Below, piece after piece: positions 23,069 to 34,080 of a DNA stretch of 64,000 nucleotides. How positions within the stretch are numbered: position 1 is the first letter of the stretch; the number at the start of each line of letters is the position of its first letter. The position numbers and the translations under genes are program-made. Under the pieces are notes generated by a model. It was not told where the DNA came from and did no database searches. It was given only the letters and a program-made list of their open reading frames with translations. Origin of the DNA: Puccinia triticina (Eukaryota; Basidiomycota; Pucciniomycetes; Pucciniales; Pucciniaceae); assembly GCF_026914185.1 (NCBI RefSeq), contig NC_070563.1, positions 992,001-1,056,000 on the forward strand, read 5' to 3'.

Positions 23069-23887
23069 GCCACCCCCTCGCCTAGACTCAAGACCCTAAA
23101 TACACCAAATACTCTGAGAATCGCAAAAGAAAACAAAAGGTGAAGATTAAAGTAAAGTAATGGAGAAAAAAAAATTCCATACAACCTATTGTAACAGTTC
23201 CGACAACAAGAGAAATAGCAGAAAAGAATTCGTCCCTACCCATCTCTAAGTAGATGTCCTCTCATTCTGCGGAAAAGCTCAGGTGGCAAGCTTTTTGTGA
23301 AGACGTCTGCCTTCTGTTCTTCCGTCGGAACCCATGTCAAACTCGTCAATTTCCTGTATAGCGCTTCATTTGTAATGTAGAAATCTCTGTCAGTATGCTG
23401 TGTCCTCTTGTTTGATGCATCATCCTTTCCCACCCTCACTGCTGACTGGTTGTCACAGTGAAGGTGTCCCACAAAATCTGCTTTCAAAACGTCCTTCAGC
23501 AGATTCCTTATCCAGAGCGTATGTCGCGTTGCCGTCCCCAGAGCCATGTATTCTGCATGGCACGTTGACGCGGCCACAGTCGTTTGCCGACGTGCCACCC
23601 AGAGTACCGGGCACCCTAAGAAGAGAATCAGCACACCATACGAGGACCGGGAGAATTCTCCTCCCCATGACGCATCACAGTAATTCCGTAATGCTTTTTG
23701 ATCCCTGTTTGGAAAGAGACACAACTTAAAGTGAGTACTGCCAGCAATATAATTAATCAGATGTCGTACACCTTTCCAGTGCTGAACACTGGGTTTGGCT
23801 GAAAACCGGGCTAGATAATTAACTGCAAAAGCTATATCTGGCCTCGTACCAACGGCCAGATAGCTCATCATCCCCAATAGGTGCAGA

Positions 23888-24170
23888 TGTTGAGGTTACT
23901 ATACCGTTGTCTAGTTCACTCTCTAGTTGTCCGCTTTGATCTCTTTCCTTCTCATGTCACATACATGTCACACGGTCTCTCTCTTGTATTTAACCTGAGG
24001 GTGCAGCAGTCGGAAGGCCTTTCCTTATCCTTCCACACACACTCATCACCTCGTGTCTGCTCCCTCAGGTATGTAGTTCTCTCTCTTTCTTCTCTTTTTC
24101 TCTCATGAAATGCACTATCCTTCCACACACACTCATCACCTCGTGTCTGCTCCCTCAGTCCATCTCAACA
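23888..24170 (-). mobile_element. Solo LTR inserted in Copia pol
   Basis: 283 bp, TGTTGAG...CTCAACA, with the 5-bp duplication GCAGA (23883-23887 and 24171-24175). Precise removal joins the RT/RNase H reading frame without a stop. An internal 43-bp direct repeat (tatccttccacacacactca...ctccctcag at 24026 and 24116) is present, and each copy ends in a CAG that looks like a splice acceptor on the plus strand. It belongs to a different LTR family from the host element. Confidence 0.8.
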
Positions 24171-26576
24171 GCAGATACTTCGATGAAGTCAAAGCATCCC
24201 CATCCTCCGTTGGTGCGTTGAAATTAGGCCGGAGAGGGGTCTTCGCTTGTAAGACTCCATCCCATTCTTCCTCAAGCAAAACCCGCGTCAGTTTTGGCTG
24301 AGATAGAACAAAACCCTCTGGCGTGCGCTGAATGCTAAGTCCCACTATTGAGTTGAGTTGCGCCGACCACTTGATTCTTAAAACATCCTTGAGATCAGTT
24401 TCAAGCTTCTTCAGGAGGTCAATATTTGATGCAGTTACTACTCCATTGTCCACATGGATCCATACTACCCCATTGTGCAATTCATGGCGCAGAATGTATA
24501 GACTATTGCTGTATTGAGAAGGGGAATAACCTAGCTTATCTAGAATACCTTGTAGGTGTAACCACCAGCACCTTGCTGCTTGCCTGGTGCCATATAGCGC
24601 CTTTTTCAGTAAGAAAGCATGACCCTCTGGTAGACTGACTCCTTCCGGTGGCTTCACCCACACTTCTTCATTGATAGGCGAGTTAAGGTATGCCGCTACA
24701 AAATCAAAGCTGTTCACGCACCAATTGAATCTAGCTGCAATCGTCAATAGCAGGCGTAATGATACAAATGTTGCAGTAGGCGCGAAAGTCTCATTGAAGT
24801 CTTTCCCCGCAACTTGGCGGTATCCCTTAGCTACATACCAAGCTTTGTACCGTTTGGTGTTCCCATCATCTCCACTTTTCTTTGCAAAGATCCAGTGAGC
24901 ATCAAGTGGTTTGGCTCCTGCTGGCATTTGTTGTGAAACCCATACATCCATCTGTTGCAGATTGGAGAGCTCTTTGGATATTGCGTTTGCCCAGTCTACT
25001 TTATCCTTTGACTTCATAGCCTGCTTATAAGTCTTGGGCACATCAACCCCGTAAAACGAACACGTCTGAAGCACTGCATCAACCAGGAACTCTTGGTTGT
25101 CAAACTCAACTTCGTTGATGAAGTTTCCAAGAGAGATTTGTCTCGCGATAAACTCCAGCGACATCTTGTTTGCTCCAGATGAAGGATTGACTGGAGGTGC
25201 TGTTGCTTTTTTTGGCAAAGTTACCCTTGGCACACTGTCGACAAAGTGGACCATCGCCGACAATACAAACTTGCCCGTCGATGGAACATAAAATAACCAG
25301 CCCTTGCTATCTTCCAAATGAGCTACTACGAAAGCTTCAAATGCTCTGTCTTCCAGTTTGTTGCGACGCTCTGCAGGCACATGGATGAATGCCTTCGACC
25401 CGAAAATCCTGAAATTACCGAAGCTTGGTGCCCTGTTGAATATCGCCTCAAAAGGCGTCTTCCCTTTGCTTGCCTTATTAGGTATCCTATTTAAGATATG
25501 GTTTGCCCACAGAAAAGCATACACCCAAAAGCTTTTAGGCAATTGACTATCACTCAGTACAGTACGGCCCATATCAGCCACTGTCCTGTTGAAACGCTCA
25601 ACAACCCCATTTTGATAATGGTGGTACGGTAGAGAGCGTTCCGCAATAATACCCTTTTCTTTGAGAAAGTTGTTAAGAGCTTTATTCGCAAACTCTCCAC
25701 CATTATCACTCCGGAGGATTTTTACCACGTCACCTGTCTGTTTCTCGAGTTTCTGGATGACATCCATAAGCACTTCATTTGCGTCCGATTTAGCTTTTAA
25801 TCCCTTGACATATGAGTACCCGGAAGCCACATCCCGCAGCTTCAAAAGGTACTTGAACCCGTCAACTGCTACTTCTGGGAAAGGACCCATTAGATCTGTA
25901 CACAGTATCTCTAAACGCGCTGGACTCCTCATTGTGCTTGTCAGAGGGTTCAGGCTGGTGCTTTTTGTGATGGCACAGATAGGGCAGTGAATCTTTCCCG
26001 GCGGGAGATCAGATGGTAAACCAAAACCTAATCGCTGTTTGATCAACGTGCAAATCTTTCTTAAGCTAACGTGGCCAAAAATCCTATGCCAGAACAGTAA
26101 CACTTTCTCTGACTCTGTCAGTGCCTCAGGCCTCCACGATGACGGATAGATCCGCTCAAAAGGCGGGTTGAATGGATCATTTGGTGAAATTACAAGAACA
26201 TCCAACTTTATTGTTGGTTGAGAAGGAGACACAACAGCATTTGAAGGTGGTGACGACGAGGGAAAAGACATTGGAGTAGAAGGAATCACATGAGAGGAGA
26301 AAGAAAAAGACGGTAGATTGAATGTCCCAGACAGTGATTGATGAACTTCGGATGGGACCCGTATCATTGGCAGCGGTATGCACCAGCAATTACGATCGCG
26401 TTCAAACGGGCAGCAAAACACCATGTGACTTGAACTGTTAAATATGTCGAAACAGTCTGTTTTGTTATTGTATGAAAAAGTCCAATTAGCCTTTCTGAGG
26501 GCCGCCAGTGAGATCAGAGTGGATGAAGCTCTCTCACAGTATAGTACTCCTTTTACGGAAATTGCGACCCCGTCAG

Positions 26577-27042
26577 CAACACTGGGTCGCTACGCTAACC
26601 ATAGCGGTTAGCGTAGCGTAGCGCAGCGCAAATGCGCTATTTTTAGCGTAGTGTTAGCGCAATTGCACGCATATGCGCTAACGCTACGCGCACGCGGTGC
26701 GCAGCTATTTTAGCTGATAGCGTAGCGTTAGCGCAGATGCGCACAATTGCGCTAACGCTAAACATGCAGGGCGCAAAAGAGCGCGCGCTACGCTGCGCTA
26801 CAGCGCCTTTAGCGGGAAAAAAGGGCTTTTTTTCCGCTAAAAGCGCTGTAGCGCAGCGCAGCGTAGCGTAGCGACTGTAGCGGCGCGCTAACGCTAACAA
26901 AGAATTGGCGCGCTGTTAGCGCCGCTGAAAATTAGCGTAGCGTAGCGGCGCTAACAGCGCGCTAACGCTATGCAAAATAGCCGGGCGCTTTTTGCCGCTA
27001 CGCTAACGCGTAGCGCTGAAATAGCGTAGCGACCCAGTGTTG
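26577..27042. mobile_element. Palindromic TIR element 2 (CAAC family), 466 bp, in Copia pol
   Basis: The TIR CAACACTGGGTCGCTACGCT + A is perfect at both ends. The 7-bp duplication CCGTCAG lies at 26570-26576 and 27043-27049. Removing the element and one duplicate restores the protease-integrase linker frame exactly. The interior is almost only gctacgctaacgc/gcgttagcgtagc words on both strands, with no credible gene. Confidence 0.9.
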
Positions 27043-27640
27043 CCGTCAGGGTCTCGGAATAGCAACTCTCCTGCACCTGATATGGTGGCTCCAGCTTCTG
27101 CAGTTGCTACATTTAGAGCAATAGGAGTCTTAAGTTTTCTGAAGTTATGAAGGAGACGGCGATCACCGGTAAGGTTGTGGGTTGCCTCTGAATCAACAAT
27201 TGCAGGGGTACTTACATCTATTTCAGCCGTCATTGCCTTGAAGTCGGTGTCTGCCACCCCGTCCGGCAGATCTGCAACTTCAGCCTCCTTTGCGGAAGCC
27301 CGACCCCCTTGTTGAGCACCCGGTCGAGCTCTGAAGTTAGAGCTTGGTTGGCGTTGGGACTGATGCTGTGTTGGGCGGTAGTTGTTGGCTGGTCTGAGAT
27401 TGGCAGACGGGTATTGGATTGGAGGCCGGTGTTGAAAGTAGGCAGGGGGATAGGGCTTTTGATTTGGCTGGCTGAACTGACTCGGGTTGAACTGCTGAGC
27501 TTGTTGGAAAAACGGCTTCTGGAACTGGTATTGATGGGCGCCATAGGGAAGACCTGGAGGTGGATAGACTGCGCCTATCATCGGCATGAAAGGTGCCTGC
27601 TGGATTTGTTGTTGATGGGCTGTAGTAGGTTGGTAGGACA

Positions 27641-28810
27641 TCGCACCCGGGCCCCTTTGTCTGCGGTTGACCGGGTTTGCACGGCTTCTTGTTGGGCAGT
27701 CCCGGAGATAATGGAACCTGTCTCCACAAGCCCAGCAGCGATTTGCTGTGACTTGGTAGAACTCGAGCGCTGCTGGCCACTCGGATTCAGGGATGTTGAT
27801 GAGGAAAGCGGAGCAAGTTCGGCATCCGAGTGCATGATGGCTGGACTGAGAGATGGTGCCGCGGTCGTTTTTTGATATGGTCTTGTGTGATCATCCTGTA
27901 GTTTACAGGCCGAGAGGAGTTGGATCAGACGGTCGAATGATGGCGTATCGCACTCGGAACTTTGTTGAAGCTCGAGTTTGACTCGTCTGTCGAAATCTTG
28001 ACCAAGTGAAGTGTCCCGGCCGATGCTGCTTTGCAGAATAAAGCCCATAAAAATGTTGGTCGTCAGAGTAATCTTCAGGTTCGTCCATTCTGTTGCCAAA
28101 TCCTTCAGTTTGGCGGCCACCCCGGCTGCAGTCGGATTTGCCTCATTTTTGAACTCCAGAAACCTGTAGAAAACGTCCAGTTGCGCGGCACAACTGACCG
28201 TCTTGAATTTCTTGAAGATTAGCTTGTACATCGCAAAGCACGATCTTGCATCATGGACGTCTGACCTCAGGGAATTGTGTATTGTTGTTAGAAAGATTGC
28301 TTGCCCAATCTTCTCAAGGACCGAGTTGGTTTGTCGCTTGGTGAAGAATTTCTTGTCACTAAGATGGATTTCAGCTTTCTCTCCCAGTTCGCGGCTCCAC
28401 GTTTCAAAGTTACTTCCATCGGCCAACAAGATGTTGTCGGTTGGGATGTTGGAGGTTGCTACGTGTACCGCCTGGCCAACAATCTTCGACTCTTCCAGTT
28501 GAGCTTTTGCCTCTGCAAGGTCCGCTGCTTGCTGAACAGCCGTCAGATGAGGTGGAGTGTCCATCACAACAGATGGAGGAGGTGGATGGTTCGGAGAAGG
28601 AGGAGAGGGTGGTATTTTGAGGTTGGAGGAGCTTTTGTTTCCGGAGGAATTGGTTAGAGAGGCTAAAGTCGGTGGAGGAGGTGGTGGTGGAGGAGGTGCT
28701 GGTGGAGGAAAGATAGGATTACGGAAAGTTGATCGAGGAAGGGGTATGTAGTGTTGTTTGGTTAGCACTGGTTCACCGTTTGAAGGACCGGCAACAGGCG
28801 CTGGTGGCAA
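27641..28810 (-). pseudogene. Copia gag
   Basis: The frame begins at MPPAPVAGPSNGEPVLTKQH and has a polyproline run (about residues 35-47). The capsid-like region contains LADGSNFETWSRELGE and FLEFKNEANPTAAGVAAKLK, typical of Copia gag. After AELAPLS the open frame drifts. The continuation leading to the zinc knuckle (FLINIPESEW, then ALEFYQVTANRCWACG) lies in the next frame, so one base has been gained or lost at about 27810-27840. Such proteins form the virus-like particle. Without the frameshift, gag and pol would be one long frame. Confidence 0.75.
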
Positions 28811-29643
28811 GTTCGGTTAATACCTGTTTCCGGCTGTTGCAGGTTGTGCTTGTTGCCAGGCGCCAGGGATACGTTGATTGATCGCAGTGTTATCACCAGC
28901 TGAATTGGGGGAAGGAGGCGCAAAAGGAGGAATGCCTTGGATATGGCCAAAGATCTGTTCGAGCCGGTGTGGGGTGTCGCGGATTGAAGCAGTGACGGCG
29001 TCAACAAGATCTTGTCCGGTTAGGTCGTTGATTGATCAATCAGACCAGGCAGATGAAGATGAGGTTCGCCGGTGGGAAGAAGGAGCCGTACAATGAGGTT
29101 GGGACATAAACGGGTAGAAGAGTAAGAGTGGAAGAGAGAGAAAAAAAAAATCCAGAGAATCAAACAAAACACACGAGCAGCCTATGGCTACCTACCTGAT
29201 TGTCTGAGTTTCTCGGAATGTAAATAGAGTTGAGTAGACTTTGAAATATCAAGATAACATCTAAGCCTCTACACCGTGCCAGGGGATAGAATTTCACAGT
29301 TATGGCTTACTGCTTCGCTTTATTGTTATGTGCTTGAGTTTCTAATCAGAGAGAGTTTAGGGGAAGTCGGATGAGAAACTTAGAATTTCAGGCAGATAGA
29401 CACAGTCACCCGAATGCTCCAGAAGATCCAAAGGATATCCAGGATATAGTGTTGATCTAAGAAGAAAGAGAGAAAAAAATGATAAAGACCCAGGACGATT
29501 ACTCTCTAAGCTGAGATACCCGCAAACAATGACAATAAAAAAAATGAAGATACTGCAGGTCGATTATGCTTTACTCAAAGCTACCTTGTGAATAGAGAGG
29601 AAATGTGGTGAATTGGTATGGCGAGATTTACAGGCTCATAACC
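28811..29643 (-). other. Copia leader region, non-coding
   Basis: This stretch lies between the 5' LTR and the gag start. It has short A runs (29142-29152, 29537-29543) and no recognisable domain. A split reading frame near 28762-29007 could be an upstream gag exon, but no join was convincing. Confidence 0.35.
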
Positions 29644-29778
29644 TGATGTGACCAAGAGAGAGAGAATGACAATGCAAGTGGGAAAAGCAGGCTCTTCAGC
29701 CTGTTTTCCAGCCTAGATATGGTCTCGAGGGCGAGGCGAGTGTCACAGGAGTGTAACCTAACAGGTTAGGTTACAACA
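29644..29778 (-). repeat. Copia 5' LTR
   Basis: 135 bp, the direct-repeat partner of 22934-23068, followed on the plus strand by the CCCCC duplication. The U3/R/U5 layout was not resolved. The region just inside (to about 29100) is untranslated leader with no gene. Confidence 0.9.
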
Positions 29779-29783
29779 CCCCC

Positions 29784-32650
29784 AACCAATCCACTCATCA
29801 GACACCACCCACTACTATCCTCCTCATCACACCTCAATTAACTTCCCTGTTCTGATTAATAATCCTTTGCTTTTTTCATTGCAAAAATGCAACAATCCAA
29901 TGAACAATTGAGAAGTGCTTATGCTGCGGAACAGCAAGCTAGATTCAGAGAAACGCAACATTATTTTGCAGAATCTTCTTCCCCTTCATTTTCTTTTCAC
30001 AATACCAAAAATGAGACTGCTATACAAAGAAGTGGTTTAACAAGATTTCCCATATTTATAATGATCTAGATAATCTTTATGTACACAAAACTACCAGTAC
30101 AGGATCAATTTTGGAAATCAACTTTGGCATTCAACAGACCCACCACTTTGGTAATCAACAGACCAGCCACTTTGGTATTCATTAGAACAGCCACTTTGGT
30201 AATCATCAGATCAGCCACTTTAGAGAATACATACCATCACAACACACTTCAAGAGGGTTTTATAACCCTGATTTTCATTTTCCCATTCCATCACAAAAAT
30301 TTTCAAGAGGGGTTTCTAATCCAGATGTTCATTTTCCCAAAAATTATGCAAGAACACCAAATCAAATGCAATTCCAACAACACCCACAACAACAATCCCA
30401 AAGTCAACACCCCTTAAATTCTAATGAATGAAAATTCTTACCAGTTGTATAGGAGAATTTAAAATGAACCAACAATAACAAGAGGAAATAACCACTTTAT
30501 CATTGAAAACTGCTGGGTCATGCCCTCTCATTCATACTTATCAGCCAAATTTCACTGTCACATCAGTGTAGAAATTTGTGCAGTCAAATACCTGTACAAA
30601 TATTATGATAAATCAGCCTTGGATGTTGAAGAAAATATTGATGGGGTGAATAGATTCAGAGATTATTGATGGGCAGCAGCTCCAGAAGCATGCTGGAGGA
30701 TTTTCTCTTTCAAACTATCTGCAACTTATCTCTCTATATTTTTTTTTGACATCCAGGACTATACATGGCACCCCACAAGCAAAGAATGGAAGCCAAGACA
30801 GAGGGGTTTTTTAATTGGTAGAATTTATGCAGATTATCCTTCTGATCCAGAAAGATAGCATTTACAGCTACTACTCAATCATGTCACTGGTGCAACCTCT
30901 TTTGAGGATCTTTGTACATTTCAGAGACAAATTAACAGTTTTTGTTCAGCTGCTTTGGCCTGGGGTCTGTTGGAAAATGATCATTATTTGGAAGCCACAA
31001 TGGCTGAAGCAAATGAAACAATGATGCCATCTTATTTGCAAAAGTTATTTGGCATACTTATAGCAAAACTTCAACCTTAATACCCTCTGTGTTTATGAAA
31101 TTCTTCCTACCAGTACATGACTGAAGACTGGAGATCCATCAGGGATTTCAAGATGATGCACTGATGATAAATCAGATTATTGAAGTAATCAATCCAATCC
31201 TTTTACAAAATGGTCTTCAATGTGTGAATATCTCATATTGACAATGCAAATCATTTGAAAAATCAGCAGAGATCAGGCTTTGATCAGATCATCAATGCAT
31301 GCTATTCAGAACAACCTGCTTGCTCCTTTAATGATGGTCCAGGGGGATCTGGAAAGACTTTCTGATGCAACTGCTTACTGGAAAATGTCAGATCAACCCA
31401 AAGAGTTGCTATCACAGGTGCAGGAAGTGGTGAGGTCTCATTTTCCCAGCCATACCATTTTAATTTTTATTCTCTCTGAACCCACAGGAATTGTAGCTAT
31501 GAACATGCCATATGGCAGGACTTCTCAGTTGAACTTTGGAATTCCTCCAAAGCTTCTGCAAAATTCAGTTTCTTCAATCACAAAACATTCTCAAGAGGAT
31601 GATGTGTTGAAGCAATCAAAGCTTATCATTTGGGATGAAGCCCCAATGACACATAGACATGCCCTTGAATTGGGAAACACTGAGACAGATTACTCCAAGA
31701 CTTGATGGATTCAGATCAACCCTTTGGTGGCAAGGTAATTGTACTTGGAGGTTATTTACGTCAGGTTTTACCAGTGGTGCAGAAGGGAACATGTCCCTAG
31801 ATTTTTGATGCAAGCATTGTCAACTCTTACTGCTGGAGATACTTTCAACAAAATATCATCCAACTTCCAGCCAACATGTGTGCAGCAAGTGATCCTCAAT
31901 TTCAGCAGTTTCTCTTATCCATTGGAGATGTGAAGTTATCACTCAATCAAACAACAAAATCAACCCACCTACTTCTATAGTCATTCATGGGGGTTCTCAG
32001 GAGCAAAATTTTAATCATCTCATAAGACTACAAGAATATTTCTTTAAAACAAATCAACTCTAGAATTCTAGAATCCATTCCATAAATCAACTCTAGAATT
32101 CTACAATCCATTCCATCTCAGGGGAGAACTTACACAAGCTTTGATTCTGTGGAAGATCCAAAATCTATATTTGCAAGAGTATATCAAAGGGTTGAACATC
32201 TCAGGGTTCCCACCTCATATTCTTCAACTAAAACGTGGAGTGCCAATAATAATGCTCAGGAACCTTGATTGGACAATGGGAATTTGTAATGGAACCAGGT
32301 TGATTGTGGAAAACTTGGGTCCAAATGTGATTCACACAAGAGTCATATCAGGTAATAGAGTTAATGATTCTGTGGCTATCCCTCACATTCCTTTCATATC
32401 TGACCCAGACAAGTCTGGACTGCCTTTCAAGCTCATTTGAAAGCAATTTCCTGTCAATCTGGCTTTCTCCCTGAAAATTAATAAATCTCAAGGTCAAAGA
32501 ATTGGAAATGTTGGTATTGTGCTTCATAAACCTGTTTTTAGTCATTGTCAGCTCTATGCTGCACTTTCAAGAAGCAAGTCAAGCCAAAATAAAAAGGTAG
32601 TGATTCCTCAGCCTGAAAGTGGCCAGGCTTCATATGAAACTTAAAAACAT
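29784..32650 (+). pseudogene. Helitron Rep/Pif1-helicase coding region, heavily decayed
   Basis: In order, across several frames and stops: a Gln/Asn-rich N-terminal segment (MQQSNEQLRSAYAAEQQARF, 29887-30060). Next come Helitron-like linker motifs (AVKYLYKYYDKSALD, RDY-WAAAPEACWRIFSFKL, 30570-30730). The helicase follows, with Walker A DGPGGSGKT (about 31330-31360) and Walker B IIWDEAPMTH (31625-31655). [18 protein letters not shown] is near 31735, and then GLNISGFPPHILQLKRG and RNLDWTMGICNGTRLIV. The C-terminal helicase motifs are [14 protein letters not shown] and [14 protein letters not shown] (32480-32580). These are the landmarks of Pif1-family helicases in Helitrons, which move by rolling-circle replication. 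Many stops and frameshifts make this copy inactive. The 5' part is displaced leftward by the Copia insertion. Confidence 0.8.
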
Positions 32651-32696
32651 TTTTTACAAGGAATTTCTTTCTCATGTTCAGAGTTTATGAATTAAT

Positions 32697-33260
32697 CCAA
32701 GTATATTAAAGTCTCAGAATTGGAGAAAAAAAAATCAAGGGTTCCCCCTACAATTTACTGAAAACTAAAAAAAAAAATCAAGGGTTTCCCCTCTCAGAAA
32801 ACAGAAAGGCAAAAAACAAGATTTTTCATACAAAACAAAGAATTACAAGCCAAAATAATCAGTTACAACAATAAAAAAGCCAAGCCTGCACCCTGCCACC
32901 CAATTTCAGCAAGCTGACATACCGTGGCCCACCACCCATCCCTGTCTAGCAGGGTTGAAAAGTGGTGAGAGGAAGACCCCCAGCCGTTAAGCACAAGGGG
33001 GGCCCACGAGTAGCGCCCCGTCAAACTGTGCAAGTGCAACAGCGGACGGGGGTGAGACAAATCCCCGGCTGGAAGCCAGCCCGGAGAATTTCCTGAGGAA
33101 TAGTAATGCTGCCACAGGTCCTCTATTTATAGGCACAATAGGCATTTCCCCTCCGATTTGCAGACGCACCTGCCCCTATGCCAACTGTTGTCTACAGCCG
33201 CCTCAAACGCGGCAAACAAGCCATTTGTCCCATCAACCACCTTGGCATTTTACTCCAGAA
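32697..33260 (-). repeat. LTR-like repeat with TATA box (minus copy)
   Basis: Read on the minus strand: CTATAAATAGAGG (TATA box, rc of about 33121-33131), then TTGTCTCACCCCCGTCCGCTG, CGGCTGGGGGTCTTC, AACCCTGCTAGACAGGGATG and GGGCCACGGTATGTCAGCTT. It ends with two CAAGGGTT/AACCCTTGA T-rich motifs and CTTTAATATACTTGGAT. The same succession is present on the plus strand at 44390-44853. A TATA box with a shared transcript-like downstream part suggests an LTR. The upstream boundary is not resolved. Confidence 0.6.
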
Positions 33261-34050
33261 CCGCCACCGCCACCATCATACCACCACGGGCTTGCCAACC
33301 TCCCCAATTCCCACTCCACAACGCTCTATGTACATACCCATATTTCCCCCAGGTGCAACCCCTTCTCTACAGTCACCATGCAAAGCCACCCCCGGGGCAA
33401 AACCATTGCAATACCGTTGTCACGACATTCCAGGCAGGCGTGTCATTGGGCATTGATGTGGCTTAACCTCCAGCCATTGCCCGTACCAGCCCAGCCCTTC
33501 AACTCTCAAACCCGCTCACTATTGGGTTGGAAGGGTTTACCCAGCCGGCTTCAGCTGAATGTCCCACCCCCACCATCTCACCCGGCTTTGAAGCCTTCTC
33601 TCCGTTAGGGGCCTGTCCATTGTGCTTGCTGGGCATTCCTGTATCAAGTGACACGCGGCTTTGCCGCCAAAGTTGTCACAGTTAACCTGGGCTCTCGGCC
33701 TGGTAGTTTGTTGTGTATCTTTGAGTAAACCTAGGAGCTAGTACGGTAGCTCCCCGAGTTTACACGGTATGGGCTGAGGGGAGTTGGCCTCTTATTTCTC
33801 TCTTCACTTCCTCTCTCTCATTCGTCCCAGGGACCCGAGAGTCGAGAGTCCTCAAGTTTTCTTTGAGGTAAGGGAGAGATGATCTGGGAGAGAGTTATGT
33901 TACTCTCTCCAGTGAGGCTCAACTCATTATTAGTTTCTGGCCACCTTGTCAGAAACTTCCGAAAGGTTGGAGCCCGCTCCCATAACTCAGGTGGTTGCCT
34001 GAGCCTGGCTCCAGGCTGGCCTATTCCCTCAGCAAATGTCCTCCTGTGTT
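33261..34050. other. No gene assigned; flank of the RT element
   Basis: This region holds GC-moderate sequence with short inverted motifs (ggagctagtacggtagctcc at 33730-33750; gcctgagcctggctccaggctgg at 34000-34020). It lies just downstream (minus sense) of the RT-RNase H gene, where a terminal repeat or a recombinase gene could be expected. I saw neither. Confidence 0.35.
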
Positions 34051-34080
34051 GTAACTAGATTGCACGGAAGTAGAATATTA

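Larger units (their letters stand above)
23236..27780 (-). pseudogene. Copia pol (protease, integrase, RT, RNase H), interrupted
   Basis: Read from 27780 down to 23236. The zinc knuckle CWACGDRFHYLRDC (C-x2-C-x4-H-x4-C) comes first. The protease box is DSEATHNLTG, where the usual active-site triad is DSG, so the Gly is replaced by Glu. Integrase shows the His/Cys region (FWHRIFGH...CPIC) and the Asp-Asp-Glu residues in CTDLMGPF, RSDNGGEF and NGVVERFNRT. The RT box is HVDNGVV, with Asn where the second catalytic Asp is usual. RNase H ends with DVFTKSLPPELF. The frame is cut by the TIR element at 26577-27042 and the solo LTR at 23888-24170; deleting either with one target copy restores the frame. 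The copy is probably inactive because of the protease and RT changes. Confidence 0.85.
22934..29778 (-). mobile_element. Copia (Ty1) LTR retrotransposon, 6.8 kb with two insertions
   Basis: Two 135-bp LTRs (TG...CA) are in direct orientation and flanked by the 5-bp duplication CCCCC (22929-22933 and 29779-29783). Coding sequence is on the minus strand in the Copia order: gag with zinc knuckle, protease, integrase, reverse transcriptase, RNase H. The LTRs differ at about two positions, so the insertion is fairly recent. Coding defects are a gag frameshift near 27810-27840, a changed protease active site, a solo-LTR insertion and a TIR-element insertion. On the minus strand the sequence next to the 5' LTR (GGTTATGAGCCTG) is the candidate primer-binding site. 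The element lies inside Helitron-related DNA. Confidence 0.9.

Noticed and set aside
26643..26900. Minus-strand 85-codon frame inside palindromic element 2
   Set aside because: A by-product of pentamer repeats; Ala/Arg-rich and mirrored on the other strand.
33158..33608. Three overlapping plus-strand frames near the LTR-like repeat
   Set aside because: They lie in probable U3 sequence of a minus-oriented LTR; His/Pro/Thr-rich with no domain.
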